Shown here: in pieces, positions 51,555-60,083 of the stretch
Layout of the letters: every line of letters starts with the position of its first letter
How positions within the stretch are numbered: position 1 is the first letter of the stretch
Source: Caldilineaceae bacterium
GTDB lineage: Bacteria > Chloroflexota > Anaerolineae > Caldilineales > Caldilineaceae
Direction: 5' to 3'
Length of the DNA: 64,000 nt
Assembly (NCBI GenBank): GCA_019637645.1
Contig: JAHBVH010000008.1
Coordinates: forward strand, 1 to 64,000
The notes under the pieces: generated by a model
What the model was told of the DNA's origin: nothing
The model's database searches: none
The model's input: the letters and a program-made list of their open reading frames with translations, nothing else
Made by a program: the position numbers and the translations under genes

Positions 51555-54233
51555 CTATACTAGGGCACTTTGCCAGTGGCCCACCAAGGTAAAAGGGGCC
51601 CAATAGGCGGGGTGGGTGAACAGTTGCGCATGATCTTGGGCCGCGCGACCGTGGCGCAGCAGGGCGACTTGGGCTGTGCGCAGGGCTTGTGCCCGATCTT
51701 GGCCGGCAAAGAGCGCTTGGTAAAAGTGCACCATGAGCTGGGCCGTTGCTTGATCTTCGACCCGCCAGAGGCTAACCAGCAGCGAGCGCGCCCCGGCCCC
51801 CAAGAAGCCCGTGGCGAGGCTGACGAGATCGGCACCGCGCAGTTGCCCATGGCCGGTTTCACAACCACTGAGAACCACCAAATCGGCGTGAAGCGGCTGA
51901 CGGGTAATTTCGGCCAAGGTGAGGCGTCGATCGGCGAGCACAATCGAAGAGAGCATGGGCTGATCGGTCCGAAAGGTGGCATGGGCGGCCAAGTGAAGCA
52001 ACCGGCACTGTTGGGCATAGGTGAGGAAGGCACTAGTCGTCGCCGCTTCTTGCACTAACCAGTGCGCTTGGGGAAAGAATTGGGCAATGGCTTGTAACTC
52101 GGCAGAGATAGCCGTTAGCTGCTCGTCCGCATAGCCACAGAGCAACGCGCCCTGCCCACTGGGCTGGGCGCGGGTACAGGCATCCAACAAGGTTGCGCTG
52201 GGGGCATAGCTTACGGCGCGCTGCTCGATCACATACTGTTGCCCATCATAGAGCGCATGAAAGGGAATGTAATAGAGGGTATGCTCGGGCGAGATGACCA
52301 ACGGTGCGCCAGCAGGCAAGAACGCCTGCAATGGTTCCAGCAACAGTTGATAGAGGCGGTTGAGTTGGCGGTTTGCATCGTCGCGCAGTTGTGGCAAGAA
52401 TTTGCCCACCCGCGTTGGTCCCCATTGGAGGGTCAGGCTGAGCATCCGTTCAATGGCGGTGGTTAAGGCTTGGCGTGCTTCTTCAACGGCAGCCACCGGG
52501 GCTAAGCGCAGGTGGCGTTTGATCTGGTCTCTGTCCACCACAAAGACTGCAAAGTGATCGTCTAGCAGGTGATATTGTAACAAGAGCGCATGCTGTAGAT
52601 TGGCCTGAATTTGGGGCAGCGGGGCCGTGTACCCTGTTGTCAAGAGTGAAAAAAGCTGTTGACGATGCTGAAGTTGGTTGAGCAGTTCTTGCACTGCTTG
52701 CTCGATCTGCGGCACCGTGGCACTGGTGTCAAAATTCAATGCGCCAAGCGGCGAGCTGTTCTGCTGCTTGTGCTCATTCTCCCTTTGCTGATAGATCTGA
52801 TCAAGCTGAGTGAGGAGGGCGTTAAGCTGCTGCGCCAATGTCTGCACTTGGGGATCGGCGGAGTGTGCCGCCCGATCGACTTCGGCGGTTAAGCGCGCGG
52901 CTAACTTTTCGGTCACTAAGCGTGATTTGGCGCGCTCGACCACAGCAAAGGCTAAATCCAAGTGGGCTTGTTGGAGATGTAACGCAGCCAAATCCTGATA
53001 CACTTGCAATTTATCGGTTAAAAAGGCGGCTCGATAGCTCTCGATCTGTAGCTCATGGCGAATCGACTCGAGTTGTTGAATCGCATCTGTATATTGGGCA
53101 ATGGCTGTGGGAAAGTTTTGCTCGGCATGGGCGACCCGCGCCAACCCATGCAAGACGCGATAGGCCAAGGCGCGGTCCTCCTGTTGCTGGACCAGCGTAT
53201 GGGCTTCTTCAAAATTTTGTCGAGCGGCGACCAGATCGCCGCGTTGCAAATGACAGCGGCCCAAGAGAATGAGTGCCAGCCCTTCTTCGACCAGTGGTCC
53301 ATGTTGCGCAAAAGCGCGCCGCGCCTGTTCCAATGGCTGGATCAAGGCATCGTCCACTGGGGTATGCCCCTGGAGATGAAAGAGTGTGCGTAGGAGCGAC
53401 AGGCGGTGCTGGAGTTGCGCCATCTCGGCACCATCCACCAAGAGCTGCTCGGCTTTTTCTTGGACGGCTCTGGCCTCTAGGTAGCGATTGAGCAGGGCCA
53501 GCACGCTGCCCAAGTTAATATATAAGCGCAGTAGATCGGCGGTGGCTTGATGGCGGATAAAAAGCGCTTCGGCTTGGGTATATTGGGCCAGTGCTTCGGT
53601 CAACGCCCCGACTTGCATTAGCGCATAGCCCTGGTTGTGGCAGCTTTGGGCAATCATGATCTCATCTTGCAGGCGGGTGGCAATCGCCATCTGCTGGGCA
53701 TAGATGACCAACGACTCCTCATATTGCCCTTGCACATCGTAGAGAATGCCCATATTCATTAAGAGGTTGCCCAATCGGCGCTCGTCCGCGAGATTGGTTG
53801 TCGCGGCCGCCTCTAGAATTGGCTTGATCTCGTTCGCCAATGCCAGCCCAGCTTGTAATTGACCGGTGTAGGCCAAAATCGCGACATGGCCGATCCCCAT
53901 GCGCGCCGCGGCGAGGCGATCGCCCAGGGCCAGATATGCTTGGCGAGCCTGCTCAAAGAGCGTTTTGGCTGCGGTGAGTTGGCTGTTGTGGAGCAGGGCA
54001 TTGGCCAAAGTCCACTGTCCCAATGCCGTAGCGGGTGGGGGCATTTGTACGCTCAACTGATGGGCAAGCTGGGCAATGCGCAGCGCCTCAGCCGGTTCGG
54101 AAAAATAGAAGGCCGCCGAGCGATCTTTGAGTGCTTGGAGGGTGTCGAGGTTGATCGCATATTCTCGGATCAAGGCCGGGAGCGTATGCATGTCGTGTGG
54201 TTGTGCAAGCAGATACTGAAGTTGTGGGTCCAT
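51555..54233 (-). CDS. TPR-CHAT cysteine protease
   Basis: An 892-residue soluble protein. The first 420 residues are TPR repeats, then a helical, Gln-rich linker with a long coiled coil (about 440-530). The CHAT domain covers about 590-890. The catalytic dyad is His751 in LLHLAAHATF and Cys791 in VVLSGCETGHG, both intact. CHAT is a clan CD (caspase-like) protease domain, known for instance as the protease of TPR-CHAT (Csx29) in type III-E CRISPR systems. No CRISPR genes lie here. The gene follows an ECF-type sigma factor and a zinc anti-sigma protein, so cleavage of the anti-sigma factor is an attractive hypothesis. The start is the ATG at 54233. A TTG at 54239 is also in frame. Confidence 0.9.
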   Translation of the reverse strand: MDPQLQYLLAQPHDMHTLPALIREYAINLDTLQALKDRSAAFYFSEPAEALRIAQLAHQLSVQMPPPATALGQWTLANALLHNSQLTAAKTLFEQARQAYLALGDRLAAARMGIGHVAILAYTGQLQAGLALANEIKPILEAAATTNLADERRLGNLLMNMGILYDVQGQYEESLVIYAQQMAIATRLQDEIMIAQSCHNQGYALMQVGALTEALAQYTQAEALFIRHQATADLLRLYINLGSVLALLNRYLEARAVQEKAEQLLVDGAEMAQLQHRLSLLRTLFHLQGHTPVDDALIQPLEQARRAFAQHGPLVEEGLALILLGRCHLQRGDLVAARQNFEEAHTLVQQQEDRALAYRVLHGLARVAHAEQNFPTAIAQYTDAIQQLESIRHELQIESYRAAFLTDKLQVYQDLAALHLQQAHLDLAFAVVERAKSRLVTEKLAARLTAEVDRAAHSADPQVQTLAQQLNALLTQLDQIYQQRENEHKQQNSSPLGALNFDTSATVPQIEQAVQELLNQLQHRQQLFSLLTTGYTAPLPQIQANLQHALLLQYHLLDDHFAVFVVDRDQIKRHLRLAPVAAVEEARQALTTAIERMLSLTLQWGPTRVGKFLPQLRDDANRQLNRLYQLLLEPLQAFLPAGAPLVISPEHTLYYIPFHALYDGQQYVIEQRAVSYAPSATLLDACTRAQPSGQGALLCGYADEQLTAISAELQAIAQFFPQAHWLVQEAATTSAFLTYAQQCRLLHLAAHATFRTDQPMLSSIVLADRRLTLAEITRQPLHADLVVLSGCETGHGQLRGADLVSLATGFLGAGARSLLVSLWRVEDQATAQLMVHFYQALFAGQDRAQALRTAQVALLRHGRAAQDHAQLFTHPAYWAPFTLVGHWQSALV

Positions 54234-54239
54234 GATCAA

Positions 54240-54566
54240 TTGCTAGGCGTTGTCCCCCTGGGCGCCGTGACGCACCTGACGCCCGTAGACTCCTTTCTAT
54301 CATAAACGATAGTATATCATATTTTTAGGCGAAGTGAACTATGTTAGGGAACGGGGTTCTACCCCTCTTTTGCCAATCGAAAGGAGCGGTGTAAGGAATG
54401 GCGGCGCGGCGTGTGCAACGCGCCGCACGGTCAGGCTTTCAACACCTGACCGTGCTGCGTATGGGGTAAACAAACGAGATAAATAAAGGGGCTATCACTA
54501 CTCCACACCTGACCGGTTTTCAAAGCTGGTCAGGTGTTAAGGTGTTCTGGGGAGCGGCTGATGGGA
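54240..54566. repeat. Intergenic region with two CCTGAC/GTCAGG hairpins
   Basis: Hairpin 1 (54425-54455) has arms GCACGGTCAGG and CCTGACCGTGC. Hairpin 2 (54506-54536) has arms CACCTGACC and GGTCAGGTG. Both belong to the CCTGAC family. They lie between the anti-sigma stop and the CHAT start, so they may lower transcription into the CHAT gene. No gene is seen in the rest. Confidence 0.75.
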
Positions 54567-55343
54567 TTAAGCTAATTGGAGATTGGGAACGACAATGGCT
54601 TGCGCTGGGAGGATGAGCGCTAGCTGATAAGTCCCTGGGGCCAGCGTTTCGACGACAAAGTTCCCCATGGCATCAATGGCGGTTTGGATCACTGCGTCGG
54701 CTGGGGGCGCGGCACTGAGCGTTGCGATCCCCTGGTTGGTGGGCGCGAGGGTGAGCAATTGACCGGCCAAGCGTAGGGTCTGCGTACTCTCCGGTTGTAT
54801 CATGAGACTGATTGCCGTGTCGCCAGCCTCAAAGAGTAGAGTTGTAGGTGTGTTTTGCGGTAAGGTCGGCATTGCAGCGCTGCGCAGGGCCGCCCCAGCC
54901 AAGGCCGGTGCGGTGGGCGGCATTAACCTCGCCACCACCAATTCCATCCGTTCCGCTAGCGCTTGGAGCGGCTGCCCAAGGAGCTGCCGCCAATCAGGCT
55001 GGACTGTTGTGGCTGGCGCGGCGGCTTCGGGGAGAAAGCGTTGCAGTTGGGCTAGCTCTTGGGTGCAAAGCGGGCAAAGGCGGAGGTGATCGACCAGCGG
55101 TTGTTGCTCGGTGGCGGCTAAGGCGTGCTGATGATAGGCCAGTAAGGTCGCTGGGGTTGGACAATCAAAGCGATATAAGGTGCTTCTGAGGGTACTTGTC
55201 CACCGTTGCTCTTGCAACCATTGCCGCCACGCCGTCGGTTGTTGGGCAAAAAAGGCCGCAACATGGGGTAGGGATTCGCCGTCTGCATAGGCTTCCAGTT
55301 CCCATGCCGCGAAATCGGCCAAACTGTGATACTCTTTGTTCAT
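54567..55343 (-). CDS. Zinc-type anti-sigma factor with C-terminal beta-sandwich
   Basis: A 258-residue protein. The HLRLCPLCTQEL motif near residue 85 (H-x3-C-x2-C) is the anti-sigma zinc-finger signature. The C-terminal 70 residues (AIDAMGNFVVETLAPGTYQLALI) look like a carboxypeptidase-regulatory-like beta-sandwich. No membrane helix is present, so unlike many ECF anti-sigma factors it should be soluble. Its ATG overlaps the end of the sigma gene in an ATGA arrangement, so the two are translationally coupled. GGAGGGG lies just upstream inside the sigma gene. It should bind and restrain the sigma factor (inference). Confidence 0.8.
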   Translation of the reverse strand: MNKEYHSLADFAAWELEAYADGESLPHVAAFFAQQPTAWRQWLQEQRWTSTLRSTLYRFDCPTPATLLAYHQHALAATEQQPLVDHLRLCPLCTQELAQLQRFLPEAAAPATTVQPDWRQLLGQPLQALAERMELVVARLMPPTAPALAGAALRSAAMPTLPQNTPTTLLFEAGDTAISLMIQPESTQTLRLAGQLLTLAPTNQGIATLSAAPPADAVIQTAIDAMGNFVVETLAPGTYQLALILPAQAIVVPNLQLA

Positions 55344-56074
55344 GGACGCGTTTCCCCTCCCAATATCCGTAGCTGCTCATTGCGCCACAAGCGATTCTTT
55401 AGATTGCGCCGGATCGTATAGATTTCCGCGACATCAACAAACAGGTCGCGGTTATGTTCCAAAATCAGATTCGGCTTTAGATCAGAGACAAAGCTCAACC
55501 GCGCAATAATCCGCTCTTTTTCATCATGGCAGCAACTATCGACAATCGCCCACAACTGTTCGGCGCTCACTTGGTTAACAATCAACTGCTCGACGCCGGG
55601 CCCTGGGTTCGCCATCGGCCCTGTATTGGCAAGCGGTTGGGCATCGACGGCTAAGTCATTCCAACTGGTTTCGATACTTTCTTTCCGGACTTTGCGGCGC
55701 GCCTGCAAGACAGCCGTTGCCGCGCAGGATTTTAAATAGCTGAGAATACTGCCTATCCCATTGGCTTGGCTCAATTTCTCTGCCGTATAGGCCCGCCAAA
55801 AAGAGGTAAAGGCTTCCACCACCAGCTCTTCCACCACCAAGTCGTCAATGACATGATTGGTCTGGGCAAAGTCAAGCGTCCAATGGTAGACCAAATTTTG
55901 GTACTGTTGATAGATCGTCGCCCAACATTGCTCACTTTTTTCGACAATCGCGCGCCGAAACAATTCAAAACAAAAGCGTTCGTGCGAATTATCCGGACGG
56001 CTGTCACGACAACGGGCCAGCAGTTGGATCGGTGTCCATTCAAGTAAGGTGCGGTCTCTTTGTTCGGATGCCAT
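55340..56074 (-). CDS. ECF-type RNA polymerase sigma factor
   Basis: A 244-residue sigma-70-family protein. Region 2 (about 35-120) includes ATIYQQYQNLVYHW and IGSILSYLKSCAATAVLQARR. Region 4 (about 175-240) shows SDLKPNLILEHNRDLFVDVAEIY and RRNLKNRLWRNEQLR. The linker is longer than usual. This kind, with a DLFxDVAEIYxIRRN region 4, matches Chloroflexota ECF-like sigma factors paired with zinc anti-sigma proteins. It overlaps the anti-sigma start by four bases. The ATG at 56074 was chosen over an upstream TTG at 56131. AAGG sits close before the ATG. Target promoters are unknown. Confidence 0.78.
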   Translation of the reverse strand: MASEQRDRTLLEWTPIQLLARCRDSRPDNSHERFCFELFRRAIVEKSEQCWATIYQQYQNLVYHWTLDFAQTNHVIDDLVVEELVVEAFTSFWRAYTAEKLSQANGIGSILSYLKSCAATAVLQARRKVRKESIETSWNDLAVDAQPLANTGPMANPGPGVEQLIVNQVSAEQLWAIVDSCCHDEKERIIARLSFVSDLKPNLILEHNRDLFVDVAEIYTIRRNLKNRLWRNEQLRILGGETRP

Positions 56075-56144
56075 AACCTTATAGTTTATCAAATACGTTC
56101 GCGCTGCATTTTCGTCTATGAATGCTAGCAACTTAAGAGAATGG

Positions 56145-56221
56145 TTGAAAAGGGGCTCTGACCACCCTATAGAGCTGCCAGATTTTTAAAAATCTGGTAG
56201 CTCTATAGGGTACCTTTTCAA
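56145..56221. terminator. Very long imperfect palindrome upstream of the sigma gene
   Basis: The core (56164-56211) is 48 bases with one mismatched pair. It begins ACCCTATAGAGCTGCCAG and is centred on TTTTTAAAAA. Outer arms TTGAAAAGG (56145-56153) and CCTTTTCAA (56213-56221) extend it. It lies between the oxidoreductase stop (56359) and the sigma start and could stop transcription in either direction. Confidence 0.8.
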
Positions 56222-56358
56222 TGCGTTTCTAAAGAAGCCAGCCAATCAATGAAGGCCCGCGAGCAACTTTTATCACACCTACCGAGTAAAGTGTGGAATC
56301 CAGTATAGTAGATAGCCTACAGCTGTTCCAACAATACAACCGCGCGATTGATGCTTGG

Positions 56359-57336
56359 CTACAGCTTTCCTTGATGCCCCGCAACAATGGCCTCACACAG
56401 TTCCATCGTTTTTACGGCATCGACGATGGTACTCCAGGGGGTCTTATCATTCAAAATACAATCGACAAAGTGGCTTGTTTCGTTAAAGGTTGGGCCACCG
56501 ACCGCTTCTAGATCGAGTGGCTCGGTGACCAATTGGCCGTCCAAGTAGAGGGTGACTTTGGGGCTACTGGTCAAATCTAGGTAAGCGGACATATCGTCGG
56601 CATGGACTTCGGCGCTTTGAATGCGGTAGCCGACGCCAAAGTGGCTCATCATGACGCCGTGGGTATGTGCATCAAATTTGATCACCGCGTTATGGTGGGG
56701 CGCGGGCACGCCATTGCCGCGCCATGTATGGGCATAGACTTCGACGGCTGCCCGCGCCTCGGCTTGGGTACGGCCGGTCATCCAGCGGATTAGATCGACA
56801 TGGTGAATGGCATCCGATGTGAGTTCGGGCGGGATCACAGCCTCGAGATCAGGTGGCACCACGCCCGAGGGTGGTTTGTGATAGTTGGCGGCCACTTGCA
56901 CGGCCCCACCGCGTGCTTGAGCCAATTGGCGCACCGCTAAGACGGCGGGAATATAGCGTCGGTTAAAGGAGACAATGGCTTTGCCTTTGCTTTGCTGGGC
57001 GGCGGCCACCATCTGGTGGGTTTCGGCGGTGGTATAGCCGGGGGCTTTTTCGATGGAAGTATGCAAGTTGCGGCCCAAACATTCTTGGACAATCGGCAGT
57101 AAGTGGCCGGCCAAGGTCACGACATAGACCACATCTAGTTGCGTTTTGTCTAACATCTCACGATAGTCGCCAAAGGCCACTTCGGGCTGGTGTTTGGCAA
57201 CGGCTTCGGCGCGGCGCGTTTCATTGACCTCGGCAATCGCGACGAGCTTTAGGCGCGGTTCGGCTTTGATCATGGCGAAATGGCTTTGGGCATGGCCTCC
57301 ACAGCCGATCACGCCAACTTTGAGTTCTGCGGTCAT
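56359..57336 (-). CDS. Gfo/Idh/MocA-family oxidoreductase
   Basis: A 325-residue NAD(P)-dependent dehydrogenase-like protein. The Rossmann motif LKVGVIGCGGHAQSHFAMI opens it, and VNETRRAEAVAKHQPEVAFGDYRE is the rest of the nucleotide-binding half. EKAPGYTTAE near residue 85 is the conserved EKP-like motif, here with Ala in place of Pro, and the C-terminal half holds DAIHHVDLIRWMTG with the usual HxxD. These enzymes oxidise sugars or inositols. The start at 57336 has AAAGGAG upstream. It follows the creatininase gene on the same strand, 62 bases away, a pairing that suggests a shared catabolic unit (inference). Confidence 0.88.
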   Translation of the reverse strand: MTAELKVGVIGCGGHAQSHFAMIKAEPRLKLVAIAEVNETRRAEAVAKHQPEVAFGDYREMLDKTQLDVVYVVTLAGHLLPIVQECLGRNLHTSIEKAPGYTTAETHQMVAAAQQSKGKAIVSFNRRYIPAVLAVRQLAQARGGAVQVAANYHKPPSGVVPPDLEAVIPPELTSDAIHHVDLIRWMTGRTQAEARAAVEVYAHTWRGNGVPAPHHNAVIKFDAHTHGVMMSHFGVGYRIQSAEVHADDMSAYLDLTSSPKVTLYLDGQLVTEPLDLEAVGGPTFNETSHFVDCILNDKTPWSTIVDAVKTMELCEAIVAGHQGKL

Positions 57337-57398
57337 GATGGGTTCACTCCTTTGGTAGAGCAAGCGGGCTCGAACAGGTCTAGCGAGCCCGCGGTCAT

Positions 57399-58262
57399 TT
57401 AGTCGGTTGGAAAAGCGAGAGGGAAGGTCGGTGCTTGGGCCTGATGGGGGGTACGTGGTTCAATCTTTCGGTCATAATATTCGGCCACAAAGTTTGCCAG
57501 GTTACGGCTGGCTTCTTCAAAGGCCAGTTTCCCCTTGGCCGCGGTGGCCTTTTCGGCCTCACCCATCACACCACTGTCACTGTATTGGCTCGTCCACTCG
57601 ACCAAGCCCATGGGTCCGCTGCCAAAAAGATCAGTATAGATATACTTGGAGCCCATCTGGTTGGTCTTGGCGATTTCACTCTTGATCTTATCGGTGCGGA
57701 CGCTTTCGGGTGCGAGGTACATCAACATGGAGGTCTCCAACTCACCCGCGTGGGCACAACCACCAGGATAGACACTTTCGCGCCAGTTGGGGAGGAAATC
57801 GGGGTTGACTGTCAGCATCTGCCACCAGCTACAAAAGGCGCAGCTGGCATCGGTTTCCACAATCAAACGCCGGGCCACCAACTCACAGAGGGGATGATTG
57901 GAGCCATGACCATTGACGATGATCATCTTTTTGAAGCCATGATAGGCCAAGCTTTTACAAATGTCGAGCACATATTGAATAAAGTGCTCAAAGTGGATAT
58001 TGAGCGACCCTGGAAAGTCCATCACATGGTGGACATAGCCATAGCTGACTGGTGGCAAAACCAAGCTGAGTTCGGGGTGTAGTCGGGCGGCTTCGGTGGC
58101 CACCGCAGTGGCACAGAGATGATCAACCTTGAGGGGCAGGTGATGCCCATGTTGCTCTACCGAGCCAGTGGGAATGATGGGGATTTTGCCCATAGCCACC
58201 GCTTCGTTCACTTCCGGCCAGGTGAGTTCATCAAACTTGTACATGTCGCGAACAGAGGGCAT
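57399..58262 (-). CDS. Creatininase-family amidohydrolase
   Basis: A 287-residue metal-dependent amidohydrolase. Metal ligands are seen as Glu36, His38 and Asp47 in PTGSVEQHGHHLPLKVD. INGHGSN near residue 115 and HAGELETSMLMYL near 170 carry the other conserved His and Glu. The family includes creatinine amidohydrolase and mycofactocin MftE-like peptidases, and many members act on unknown amides. AAGGAG precedes the ATG. It is grouped with the Gfo/Idh oxidoreductase. No creatinase is present, so creatinine use is not implied. Confidence 0.88.
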   Translation of the reverse strand: MPSVRDMYKFDELTWPEVNEAVAMGKIPIIPTGSVEQHGHHLPLKVDHLCATAVATEAARLHPELSLVLPPVSYGYVHHVMDFPGSLNIHFEHFIQYVLDICKSLAYHGFKKMIIVNGHGSNHPLCELVARRLIVETDASCAFCSWWQMLTVNPDFLPNWRESVYPGGCAHAGELETSMLMYLAPESVRTDKIKSEIAKTNQMGSKYIYTDLFGSGPMGLVEWTSQYSDSGVMGEAEKATAAKGKLAFEEASRNLANFVAEYYDRKIEPRTPHQAQAPTFPLAFPTD

Positions 58263-58452
58263 TGCGAATTTCTCCTTGTGCTATTGAGTTGGACAACGGG
58301 TTGGGCGTGTACGGAGATTGTAGCGGAAAACCGCTTAGCCAGCAACCAGATCCGCGCGGGGCGTGCTCATTCCCTTACAAAAATATCCGATATTCCTTGG
58401 ATACCTAACTATAAAATTTATGATACAATATTTGATAACTTACGCCCAACGC
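58263..58452. other. Divergent intergenic region
   Basis: No gene is supported. AT-rich DNA around 58390-58440 (TATAAAATTTATGATACAAT) could hold promoters for the divergent creatininase and carbonic anhydrase genes. TACAAT-like and TATAAA-like hexamers are present without clear -35 boxes. Confidence 0.35.
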
Positions 58453-58483
58453 GAGCTGTCAGATCTTCAAGACCTGACAGCTC
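58453..58483. repeat. Palindromic repeat, CCTGAC family
   Basis: GAGCTGTCAG and CTGACAGCTC form a perfect 10-bp stem, extended inwards by TCTT/AAGA after one mismatch. It lies 82 bases before the carbonic anhydrase ATG, upstream of the gene and not at a 3' end. Confidence 0.8.
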
Positions 58484-58564
58484 TACCTTTGTGGCCTAAG
58501 CATCCTTCTTTTCTTGCGCGTCTTATTTGTTGCTTCTTTTACCAATGGGAAAGGAATTTTCGCT

Positions 58565-59380
58565 ATGCTACGCCGTCTTCTCCTGGGCAGCAGTGGTCTT
58601 TTTTTGGTGCTTGTCACGGCTTGCCAACCGATTCAGCTGCCCGAAGCAGCCGCGACACCAGCGCATGCCTCTGCCCCAGCCAGTCCAGCGCATACGATTC
58701 ATTGGAGTTATGCGGGTGAGGAAGGGCCTGACCATTGGGGTGAATTGAGCGCCGATTATACGGCGTGTGCGGATGGGTCGGCCCAATCGCCGATTGATCT
58801 AACCGCGGCGACGAAAGCCGATCTCCCTGATATTATCTTTGACTACGGTGAGAGTCACCTCAATATTCTCAATAACGGCCACACTGTTCAAGTAAACTAC
58901 GATGCAGGCAGCGCTATTCTCTTGGATGGGGTGCGTTATGATCTGCTTCAGTTCCATTTCCATGCCGCGAGCGAACATACCATTGCTGGCGAGCGCTATC
59001 CTTTAGAATTTCATCTGGTTCATCGCAATGCCGAAGGCGGGCTAGCCGTCGTCGGGGTTATGGCGGTCGCAGGGGCAGAAAACCCGGCCTTTGCCGACAT
59101 TTTGGCGCATGCGCCAGCCAGCGAAGCGGCCGCGACGGTGGTAGAAGGTGTGATGGTCGCCGCTGAGCAGCTATTGCCCGCCGGGCGTCTCTATTACACC
59201 TATGCTGGCTCATTGACGACGCCACCCTGCTCCGAAGGTGTCAAGTGGCATGTTCTGACCACGCCCATCGAACTATCGGCAACCCAACTTGAGGCCCTGA
59301 CTAGCATTCTTCACGACAACTTCCGCCCCATCCAGCCGTTGCACGACCGCGCCCTCCAACTAGATACTACCGGCGGCTAA
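58565..59380 (+). CDS. Alpha-type carbonic anhydrase, lipoprotein
   Basis: A 271-residue exported enzyme that interconverts CO2 and bicarbonate. The signal peptide ends in a lipobox (LVTAC, Cys20), so it is probably a lipoprotein. After a short linker the alpha-CA fold starts at IHWSYAGEEGPDHWGEL. QSPIDL near 92 is a family signature, and the zinc ligands lie in LLQFHFHAASEHTIAG and EFHLVHRN (two His in FHFH and one in EFH). The late motif SLTTPPCSEGVKWHV matches. The start at 58565 has AAAGGAA upstream. The longer frame above it is not supported. Confidence 0.93.
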   Translation: MLRRLLLGSSGLFLVLVTACQPIQLPEAAATPAHASAPASPAHTIHWSYAGEEGPDHWGELSADYTACADGSAQSPIDLTAATKADLPDIIFDYGESHLNILNNGHTVQVNYDAGSAILLDGVRYDLLQFHFHAASEHTIAGERYPLEFHLVHRNAEGGLAVVGVMAVAGAENPAFADILAHAPASEAAATVVEGVMVAAEQLLPAGRLYYTYAGSLTTPPCSEGVKWHVLTTPIELSATQLEALTSILHDNFRPIQPLHDRALQLDTTGG

Positions 59381-59404
59381 AGGGCTGGCAGGCATTTTTT
59401 ATTG

Positions 59405-59467
59405 TCAATGGTGAATGGTTGGCAAAAACCTTGTGATCGGCGGGCTTGCTCGCCATTTACCATTGAC
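59405..59467. terminator. Hairpin between convergent carbonic anhydrase and Rieske genes
   Basis: TCAATGGTGAATGG and CCATTTACCATTGA are mirror arms with one mismatch, around a loop that includes a small GC hairpin (CGGCGGG region). It ends just before the stop of the Rieske gene and probably ends both transcripts. It is unlike the two main palindrome families. Confidence 0.65.
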
Positions 59468-59469
59468 GA

Positions 59470-59904
59470 TCAGACATGCAAAACGACTAACTCATCCTCG
59501 ACCGTTACCGGAAAAGTTTCGACGGACGGATCTTCCTCATCGGCACCGATCTGCTGTTTGATGGCTTCGCCACCCCGTTCGACGGTTACTTCGTAGGTTT
59601 TGACGCGTAGCTTGTGTGGGTTGAAGACCGAGCGCCCCGTTGTTAAATCAAACTCCCAGCCATGCCAGGGGCAGCGTACAATTTCGCCATCGCGATCCCA
59701 AAGATATTCGCCCGGCTGGCTGGGCAAGGTGGTGCCGGTGACCGGTCCTCGGCAGAGCGGGGCGAGTTGGTGTGGACAGCTGTTGCGCACCGCATAGTAT
59801 TTGCCATGAATATTAAAGACGCCGATTGAGCGACCATTGATCTCCACAATCTTACGGGCCCCAACCGGCAGCTCACTAACGGGGGCAATGATATGCTTTG
59901 TCAT
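59470..59904 (-). CDS. Rieske 2Fe-2S ferredoxin-like protein
   Basis: A 144-residue soluble protein with one Rieske domain. The cluster ligands are Cys43 and His45 in NSCPHQLAPLC, and Cys78 and His81 in VRCPWHGWEF. Between them the loop (about 32 residues) is longer than in the shortest ferredoxins. There is no membrane segment. It may be the electron-transfer component of a ring-hydroxylating or other oxygenase, or a nitrite-reductase-small-subunit-like protein. No partner gene is visible nearby. A strong SD (AGGAAGGAATTGAA) precedes the ATG. Confidence 0.9.
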   Translation of the reverse strand: MTKHIIAPVSELPVGARKIVEINGRSIGVFNIHGKYYAVRNSCPHQLAPLCRGPVTGTTLPSQPGEYLWDRDGEIVRCPWHGWEFDLTTGRSVFNPHKLRVKTYEVTVERGGEAIKQQIGADEEDPSVETFPVTVEDELVVLHV

Positions 59905-60083
59905 TTCAATTCCTTCCTGCTCTCCCCACAGTTGCTGCCTTCAACCAATATTGCTGATCGGCGTTCAGGTAATACTTCAAATGACCGTGGAGACGTAACT
60001 CGTTATATGTTAGGATAAAATGGCTTACAGGCCAAAGTTTACTTCTTATCTTATCACCTCACAGAATGAGTTTGAGGATTCAC

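Noticed and set aside
51555..54233. Type III-E CRISPR TPR-CHAT (Csx29)
   Set aside because: The TPR-CHAT layout is shared, but no Cas7-like fusion, repeat array or cas1/cas2 is present and the neighbours are sigma and anti-sigma genes.
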